Part shown: positions 56,101 to 64,000 of the stretch, one piece after another
Position numbering within the stretch: the first letter of the stretch is position 1
How the letters are laid out: every line of letters begins with the position of its first letter
Assembly (NCBI GenBank): GCA_031213475.1
Contig: JARUPZ010000003.1
Coordinates: 11,971,580-12,035,579, forward strand
Direction: 5' to 3'
DNA: 64,000 bases
DNA from: Nereocystis luetkeana
Taxonomy: Eukaryota; Sar; Phaeophyceae; Laminariales; Laminariaceae
The notes under the pieces: model-generated
What the model saw: the letters and a program-made list of their open reading frames with translations, nothing else
Databases searched by the model: none
Told to the model about the DNA's origin: nothing
Translations under genes and position numbers: made by a program

Positions 56101-57000
56101 CTTCTCGAAGGCTCGAAAATAGTAATATAAAGTGAGTGTCATGTCCCACTTCCCACGTCGGGATTGTCTAGAACAACTCCATCAACACCACGACAGGGTT
56201 GACCCCACACGAACTAAACAGGGGCATTCTTCCACGCCACGGCCGTCGAGCTCCCTGACATTGCAACCTCGCCACCGACCCTTTACAATGCTCCTGCCGT
56301 ACCACCCCCAAACACTACCACGCCCTTCGCCAATCTCACCATTTCGTTGTCGACGACTGCGCGTGTATCTACACTGCTGTTGGCGCCACCCATGGAGGTG
56401 CTAAGCAAGGCACCGATATACCTATATGATCATGGTAAACAAAACAAAAAGCTGGACTGGGCCTTCCAAGGTTTTCGCCGTGGACTCCAGCACCAGTCTC
56501 TGAGACTGCGTCAATAGAGGGCCTTCCTCCATAAGCAACAATCTCCTATACGTCGATGCGACTTCCGACATGCCTGGACAGGACTACAACCGCCGCGGCC
56601 CTTTCGTTCCACGTAATTCCTGCCAAAACCCGGACGACATATGCCCCGGTGTCTACGGCCAACCTCACAAAAACACGCCTCCAACGCCTTCACCACATCT
56701 TCCCCCCCCCCTGCAACGTTACTCTCAACAACATGTTATGTTATCCCCACCCAGCACCTTGAGATCGAACAGACAGACAGCAACTAATAAAAGTGTAGTT
56801 CGCGACCATGTCGGTGTCATGGCCGTCATGTACGAGATTCGCTAGGCCGGACTACTCAGCGCTCCAAGTGAACCAAAACTCGGCCAGTTGTACTTCCGGT
56901 ATCACCTATTTCGTTAATTGTCCGGCACGACGATGAAGCTTTGTCGAAACAATCACGCGATAACTCAATGCGCACAGGCGTTGCCCTTGTAAACAAACGC
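50150..57000 (+). mobile_element. Ty3/gypsy-type LTR retrotransposon, decayed fossil
   Basis: Badly broken remains on the + strand with many breaks (well over ten). In order: reverse transcriptase-like sequence at about 53.5-53.9 kb, an RNase H-like end at about 54.2-54.5 kb (a short NADFLSR stretch is typical of the family) and integrase-like sequence at about 55.7-56.9 kb. This order fits Ty3/gypsy. Gag and protease may lie in 50.2-53.4 kb but were not recognised. I could not find paired LTRs, so the ends are guesses. The heavy decay suggests an old insertion. Confidence 0.72.
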
Positions 57001-57783
57001 GGTCTTCCACCGTTTTAATACTCACCCCGGGTTAACACGTCACCCATCTCTCCGATCTCTGACTCCGACGCTGCAAAGTTGCCGCTCTGCCTAAAGAAGT
57101 ATCTGGTCGTAACAGCAGGAACAGTTTCCATCGCGCATCATCGAGCACTCGCTCGAACAATCAGTTCTACGTAGTTCGTCATCTCACTCCTCGACGACCC
57201 CGGCTTGATCAAGAACAATATTCAACCTGCATGGTGTTCCAATGGATGGAACATCAAGGAAGGACCCTGGTATCTTCAACGTAACACGCGTGGGCGGGCA
57301 GCTCGCGGTTCATCGCGGAATTTAGACGTCTCTCTCACCCCCTTGGCCAGCCTTCCGCAGCTGCGAGTACAGTAGTCGTTTGTTTTTGATCCTGTGTTTT
57401 CTGTGTGGTCCGCGCTTCCAATCTGATCGTGTTTTGTTTGGCGCGAGTGAGGGAGTGAGTTGTGAGTGTTCTTTCAGCCCACCATCGCGGGCTTACCTTG
57501 CCTCCTTTTTGTCATAGGCCACCACTTCTTCCCCGCAGCCCCCTCACGGCAGGCGCACTTGTGTCTTCTGCGTCTGTCTACGTATTTGCCTACTGTACCA
57601 GTTTTGACCTGCAACGACACCACGCTACGAAGTCTCTTTAGGTCCCACTATTTCGACCCTTCTTCTAACCTTCGTTGCATGCCCTACGTTTTTGTTCGGC
57701 TTGCCACAAGGAATTTTCTCCCCGTCCTTTCCTTTCGCTTTCGTCGCATCAGTACTTTCCTTCTCCTAGCCTGGTTACCATCG

Positions 57784-57788
<5 letters not shown>

Positions 57789-57828
<40 letters not shown>
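57789..57828. repeat. TA microsatellite
   Basis: About 20 TA units. Confidence 0.95.
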
Positions 57829-57829
<1 letters not shown>

Positions 57830-58218
57830 CACGCGTATCACTATGGGCAGATGGACGTAGTTATTTCGAGTACGCGACCAACCCCCAAATTAGGATACCG
57901 GTGCGATGGTGGCACGGAAACTATACAGTAATGACACGGTACCCCACGAAATCCTCTTTTTGAGGTATGGGATCCTGCGTCGGTCTATGGCCCTAGTTCT
58001 TTGTTGCACTTTTGAAGAGCCGCATCTTCGATCCTTTTTTCGGTTATCGGATTGTATTGTTGCCCCACTTTTCATCGCTGGGGAGTCTACATCTACTCCG
58101 ACTCGAGTGGGAATAAAGAGGAACTTGCACGTGGCTAAAAATGGATAAATGAGCTATGGTCTTCTTGTAGTAGTCCTCGGTAAGGAACGCTTTTCGCTGT
58201 CACTTACCCAAGCGAACA

Positions 58219-58287
58219 TGATGCCTGATGCCTGATGCCTGACGCCTGAAGTCTGATGCCTGACGCCTGATGCCTGATGCTTGATGG
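58219..58287. repeat. Heptamer tandem repeat (TGATGCC)
   Basis: About nine units of TGATGCC with variants TGACGCC and TGAAGTC. Confidence 0.92.
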
Positions 58288-58885
58288 GTACTAGGACCGG
58301 GGACAGGGCTGCTGCAGAGAACGTTTGTGTAAAGCCAGAGTCACAAACACAAGCCGCGCGTGCGAAGGGCACCCTCACCGTGTGTGCATACCACGCCTAT
58401 ATGATGCATTATTACTGTTTCCGAAGTACATCACTGGACTGTTTTGCACCCTCAAATAGCGCACCGCACATATCGGCACGCTAAAGCTTGTTGAGTTCAT
58501 GCATAGACTACTACCTGGGTGAGCTTAGTCCATATCAGTCCGGAGGTCACACACGTGAGCCGTCGTATCGCGTCAAGTCCGTCACCCTTCTTCCATATAG
58601 CTGGTTCTTGATAAGAGCAAACGATAGGGCAAGGAAAGGAATGGACAGGGTGGGGGTTACGAACTTCCTGGTTGAATGCGCCGCTGCCACCGTAACCGTA
58701 TCGGGCATGCTCTAACCGGAAACCCTGCCTAGGCCCACTGAACGAGTATAGCACGGTCGTAACATCCCCCCAGCTGGTTGGCCGACGAAATGCTAGCCAT
58801 GCGATACGCCAGAAGGTGGACCCAATACATAGTTAATTCTACGCCAACATAGACTGAGGGGCGTGGCGTCGGGGCCATCATTACC

Positions 58886-58939
58886 CCTGAACTCAGCAGG
58901 AGAGCCTGGGGCCAGCATCGGGCTCCTGTTGAGTTCAGG
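58886..58939. other. Hairpin, 17-bp stem
   Basis: CCTGAACTCAGCAGGAG pairs with CTCCTGTTGAGTTCAGG with one mismatch around a 20-base loop. Confidence 0.8.
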
Positions 58940-59689
58940 TGTTGGGTGTGGAGGTGTGGAGGTGTGGATTACCTACTCTTTTCGTGCCTCATAGAGGGGA
59001 AAACCCGGCCTTCTTACATGCCCGTCTAGGCAAAACCTACTGAGCACGCACCTAAACCGCAAAATCGCGAGCGGGACGAGCTGGACACTCTCTTCGTGGA
59101 GGACCTGCCTGGACGCCCATCACGCGCACCTTGTTCGCCATTTCCTACTGAATCTAAATGGGCGGCCACGCCGCTCGAATCCCTCTGAAACTATTCAGCA
59201 TCGCATCTACCGTAGCTGCGAATATATATATAGGCCAGCTAGCCTTCTGCGCGTTGACACACACGCGCAACAGTTATTTCAAACCAACCATTTACATGGA
59301 CAGCGGGTTGTTGTTGGATGCTCGTCGGATTTTTTTGGGGAGGACTTGGGCCTTGGGGGTTGGAGGAGGCTGGGCCAGGAGAACAGGGAGGTACATCTAC
59401 TGTATTGGTAGTGTTCGCTGTTATTTTTGTTGTTGGACATTGTTTCACGCCACTGCTTTTCGTCATCTGGATTTCTGTCAAAGTGCCAGTATTGGCTATT
59501 GGTACTATATATAATATTTTCCATCCAATAATGTATCTGTCGTGCATGTTCCATTCTGGTTTGCATCGAATATCTTCTCATATCGCAGTAGTAACCCCTC
59601 TTCTATCACTCTGAACCAGTAACAAGTATCCCACTTTCCTTCTTTGAAGGCTCCTACTTACGCTTTTCCTCCCTTGGCGAACCCTCGTT

Positions 59690-60253
59690 TACCCTAGTCC
59701 TCGTCAGTGTTTCACCCCTCGCTCTCCTACGTGACAGCCTGACGGCCCCTCAGTGCCAGTTTGCACCGGTGCACTCGGCGTGAGATCGCGACCTGGGCGG
59801 TCACGGAGATTACTTGGAAAAGATGTTCTGTGCAGACATATTTCCTCGCCAGTAACGACCCGTCCCTCCCGTCCGACGATGCTTGCTGCCACCTGGTCGA
59901 TCAGGTCGCTGCCTTACTTTTCAAGGCGCCCAAAGCTTTCGACCGCGAGGGAGGTGAGTTTATAACTGCGTTCGCCGAAGGACACTTGTCCCGGCCGAGC
60001 GTAGTGTGACTGCACTTGCACTCCTCATATTTGGAAGCAACCAACCCGTTCTGGATAGCGCTGCCTGCACACACGTGACCGACTGCCTGTATAGGTCTGC
60101 ATACGTAACGTCCAGGAGTATCACTTTATTGCGATACTCCGGTGCCGTAACATCTTGGACGCCTCCCTTCTTGATCACAATGTCCATGTCCATTCGGAGG
60201 TCGCCGTCGGCGTTGGAGGGAGCCCCGCTCTCCACCTGGTGGCGGATCGACAT
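59690..60253 (-). pseudogene. Retroelement ORF fragment (C-terminal, LINE-like?)
   Basis: Minus-strand stretches DIVIKKGGVQDVTAPEYRNK then VILLDVTYADLYRQ, and further on DQVAALLF-region text on the opposite strand to AASIVGREGRVVTGEE. I associate the ...RNK.LLLDVTYADPQ... pattern with the C-terminal part of transposon ORFs common in algal and oomycete genomes. The exact family is uncertain. It is interrupted and isolated. Confidence 0.4.
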
Positions 60254-61480
60254 ACGTCTAGAAGTTCAGGAGAGCGCGTGTACCAGGGGTAGGTGCTTGT
60301 TGACCTGCGCTCCCAATCGATGTATATTGGCATTCACTCTGCGCACTGTCGGACGGCAAATACAAACATATTATATGTTCTCCCTGTTTTACATATTCAA
60401 ACTATTAATTGAAGCTTCTGCGGGAAGAACGCTCCGCCGCGTCTGACAGTTACTCCTCGATTTCCTCTGTTTTGTCTTCTGCATTATTACAGAGACGGGC
60501 TTATCTAATACCTGGTACATTGTATCTTGTAGTTAATTTCACCAGGTGGGTGCGCGATGGGCCATGTCGAGTCTGAAGCGCGGGTTTCGCCCTCTTGGCA
60601 ACTCATAGCAAGCCATAGTATCACGCGCGGGACAAACCTTGGTCGTGACTGAAACGATGGTCTCATCCTCACACCAGGTAGTAAGTAAGTATATCAGTCA
60701 TGGATGAACAATTTTTGGCCGCGCCTGTGGTGCTGTGGCCTCACCCTGATATGATACCAACCCCTACACCAATGCTAGCGCGCCACTGCTTTGTGCGTGA
60801 TACCCCCTTGCCACACCATGAATCCAGTTGCTATTTATGCCGTTAAGACATAACCACCTATTGACATCCCGACCCTTTACACCGCATCCCATCTTGCCGT
60901 CGTACCACCCCCCCCCAGCGGGCTGGCAAGAAAACACAACTCCCAACCCCAAACAACCTGAACACAATCCCCGTGAAATCAAGAGAAAATATCATGGGTT
61001 TCCCGAGAAATGAGCAGCGCCGTAGACCACCCTGCGTGCCCGGCGGGGAGCACACTTTGATGCATACACGAGCAGTACCAGGTATATTAGATTGTTACGA
61101 GGAGCTTATTATAAGCACACACTCACCTTGCTATCATTAACATTAAGTGTGAGTATCACACGAGGACGCAGTGTTTCTTGGCCACCAAATAGTGTGTACC
61201 CGCGGGCAGCCGGCTCCCTTTGGTGCAACCATTGGTAACATACTCGATGGAAATATAACCCCGTTGTCGCTGCGATTTTGTTTTTTCCTCAACCCCAGTT
61301 GGGGGGACAGAAGATGCACCCCACAGATTGCTATATGGTACATATATACCTGGAAGGCTTTACCGCGTACTCGTAGTGCACTACGAACCCTGATCCCACG
61401 GCTGACAGGTGGGATGGCGGTTAGCGCTCACGGCCTCCGGCGGCTACCTCGGAGGGCTGGTTAAGTTTTCTGCACCTTGT
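60254..61480. other. Unassigned stretch
   Basis: No coding region or repeat recognised apart from isolated TACCAGGTA-type words and a short C-run near 60909. Confidence 0.4.
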
Positions 61481-62440
61481 GGATGGGAGCAGGGTACCTC
61501 ATAGGGCCAGATTCGGGTGGGATCAGGTCCGGGTAGAAGCAGGGTGCCAAGGGGGAGCGGGGAGTGCCAAGAGGGAGCAGAATAGAGGTTAGCCCCTTAG
61601 GGTACCCGCCACGAACGGGTACCCGCCAATTTTCGGAGGCCGCCCTACCCGCCGGGTACTGCCAAGTTGACGACCGGATAACCGGGTACCCGCATTTGCT
61701 CCGGGTACCCGGGTTTCGACATTTGTTCTTCTTGTTTTAGTGGCACGACGAAGGGAAATAGAGTAGAGAAAAAACACAACACTGACTGATACCGAAATGA
61801 TCAAGTAAAACAAAGAGTTTCGTTTTTCTATTCGATACTCCGGCAGCCTAATATTGCATTCTAGCATACGAAGCCCTTTTGCGTATAGGCAGGGCTGTAT
61901 GTGCTACACATGTACAAAGTTATTACGGGGGCTCGTGCAGTTGGGGGCTTGATTAAAATTGCACAAATACGAGGACGAAGGTCAACGACCCCCCCCCCCA
62001 TGGAAGCAGTATCCGTCAGCGTTGAGTGTTGTTGTTGAGTGTGTAGTGCTCATTTGGGACGGTTTTCTGAAGATATTATGTAAAAAGAATGAACCGGGGT
62101 TCCGCGAAACGGGCGGATACCCGAAGGCACCCGAGTGCTCGCTGGCATCCCTAAGTCTCTACGAGCATGTTGCGTACCGATTACACGTCCGTATCTGTCA
62201 ACGTCGAGTGTTGAGGAATGTGTGGAGCTCATTTGAATCAGTTTTAGAGAGTTCATATAGGAGAATAATGAACCGGGGTTCATCAAAATGGGCGGGTCCC
62301 CGGGTCCCCGTGGCGTCATTACCCGCAGGGCCCAAATACCCGCGGGTATTGATGTCGGACCCTACCCGTGGGTCCGACGGGGTATACCCGCCGGGTACCC
62401 GGGTAATAGATGAAAGAGGCCAACTTCTCGGGTAGGGTGT
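61480..62440. repeat. GGGTACCCG-rich repeats and a ~160-bp duplication
   Basis: Many GGGTACCCGCCGGGTACC-like units (61590-61710 and 62290-62405). Between them a unit of ~160 bp (GTTGAGTGTT ... AATGAACCGGGGTTC ... GGGCGG) occurs twice, at about 62030-62115 and 62198-62298. No coding sequence. Confidence 0.65.
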
Positions 62441-62444
62441 TCTA

Positions 62445-64000
62445 CTCTGTCCCCACCAAGACCTGATCCCAGCCGGATCTGATACTATTTGACACCTTTC
62501 TTCCGCCTACAAGGGGCAGAAATATAATCGGCAGAAGCCGCGAAAGGCCGTGAGCACGAACCTCAAATCGAGAGCTCGAAGCGCGAACCGTCATCCCACG
62601 TGTCGACCTTGGCATCAGAGTTCTTGGTTCTTGGTGCACGACGAGTACATATCAGTACATAGAAACTGCACTCGTTCGACCGTCAGGCGCCGATTCCGCA
62701 GGGGTGGGACCGACGGCTAGAATCTTGAAAGGCCCGGTTCAGTTGAGCGAAAGCTTCGCTTCAAGGACCTTAGCGTCAGTGCCGGCTTGGGTCCCTTGTC
62801 GGATGGTAGAGGAGGTGTAGTAGATCCATGCCTAGCCTCCTCGAGTCCCTTTCAGGACAAACCCGCTTCCTATAGGATGCATACTTTCTTTTGGTTTACC
62901 CGGCTTTCGCCTTGCAAGTTATAGAGGTGTGGGAGTGGGTTGTGAAGCGCCGTATCTTCGACCCATTCCTCACATTTGTTTGGATGGATTTTGTACCCTC
63001 CTGTTTTCTATGCATCTGCACATACAGCCCTTTTCAAGGTGGGCTAGTGTCATGGCATCCTTAGTATCGCGTTTCTCTCCTCTATTGTCGACGAGGCGTG
63101 CCACGTAAATAAATTATACAACCCCTCTGCTCTCAGAACCCTCTGAGAGCAAGGAAAGTGGGAATCATCAAGACAAGACATCAAATTCTGTGAGTAATGG
63201 CCCGCTTCTAGATCGACCTGCATTTCGGGCCAGCCCCATTCTGCCCTTTTTGTCATCCGGTAACCGGCCTTTCCCTTGGCATACTATCAAACGTACCTGG
63301 TACCAGGTATATAGCAATGTATGGTGGCACATCTTGCATCTTCCCAACTGGGGGTACGAATTTTCTTCGGTCGCCGCTTCTTATACATACTAATACTTGG
63401 AAATGAGCTCTCATTGATCAAAAGTAAGTACTCCCAGCTTCCCCGTGTTTGTACATTTTGAATCAAGCCCATAACTACTGTACATGAGCCCCCGTATTAA
63501 TTGTGACTCACTTTTAGCTCTTACTACGTCCAGAAAACCCCCAAGAACATGCATAGGCGCAAGGGTGTGTTGTACACTATTTATGCAAGAATGCAAGCAC
63601 AGGCGGCTGGAGTTTTGATTCGAAAAACGAAACTTTTTATAGAGGAAAAAACAATATTTTGTCGTCGACATAAAGTCAAGTAACAAGCAAGATTATTTTA
63701 TTCCCGTACACTTTATAACGCATGATCAGGCGGCTGGACTAAGTATTATGAATACTATTAATATTTTATTATCAAATCGAAAAACGAAAAATAAACTATT
63801 AATACTTATTTACCAGGTATATACTCGTAGCTCTATTAAAAAAACATTACAACAACCATTAACATTATCAACTGCTGTGGCGACTGACGCTTTATTCCCT
63901 TGATGCCCAATCGTTTCGGCATCGGACAGTACGACTGTGTAGTACGAGTAGTATGTTTTTCTCTCTACTCTATCTCCACTTCTCGTGCCTGAAACAACAA
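62445..64000. other. Unassigned stretch
   Basis: Nothing recognisable. A minus-strand frame at 63686-63411 is open for 91 codons without a known domain. The end of the window is AT-rich with TATTAATA words. Confidence 0.4.

Larger units (their letters stand above)
57830..59690. other. Unassigned stretch
   Basis: No gene or known element. It holds a TGATGCC heptamer array (58219-58287) and a long hairpin (58886-58939). Confidence 0.4.

Noticed and set aside
57466-57963. 165-codon + strand open frame
   Set aside because: It contains a TA microsatellite translated as alternating Ile-Tyr and has no conserved features.

Overview
This is a nuclear segment of a eukaryote, very repeat-rich and gene-poor. 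The one host gene has many introns. The rest is SINEs, LINE fragments, several MITE and foldback families, a decayed LTR retrotransposon and simple repeats. The host protein and the style of the repeats would suit a large-genome alga or other protist, perhaps a stramenopile, but nothing here fixes the taxon.

The only gene I can support is an EF-hand-bearing cation/Ca2+ exchanger related to plant NCL-type proteins (Na_Ca_ex domain, two EF-hands, Na_Ca_ex domain), on the + strand. I could place twelve coding exons between 1617 and 38539. Their reading phases join without conflict and give 539 residues ending at a TGA. The first exon(s), with any signal peptide, were not found. Intron 2 is about 23.5 kb and holds most of the transposons of the first third of the window. 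Intron 3 appears to use a GC donor.

Layout. 1-1616: a SINE and unassigned sequence. 1617-2317: exons 1-2. 2318-25826: intron 2, with six SINE copies, two long LINE copies and shorter LINE ends, four palindromic MITEs of family A and one of family B, two foldback elements, two copies of an unknown ~0.7 kb repeat, and a degenerate ATCGATAG-rich array. 25827-38539: exons 3-12. 38540-48300: intergenic, with SINEs, MITEs of families A, B and C, a tRNA-like sequence with a 41-bp tandem repeat, and a LINE 3' end. 48300-57400: pyrimidine-rich sequence containing a badly broken Ty3/gypsy fossil. 57400-64000: mostly unassigned, with one retroelement ORF fragment and short repeats.

The most interesting signal is a set of short words of the form TA-N4..6-TA (TATTAATA, TACCTGGTA/TACCAGGTA, TACGAGTA/TACTCGTA, TACTGCTGTA/TACAGCAGTA), scattered through noncoding DNA in great excess. 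Where repeat copies can be aligned by eye, some words appear as clean gains at a TA. TATTAATA is what would remain if the TA-flanked MITE family B (ends TTAC...GTAA) excised leaving two bases from each end, and family B itself sits at C-TA-G sites like those where the word was gained. I infer that much of the noncoding DNA is littered with transposon excision footprints.
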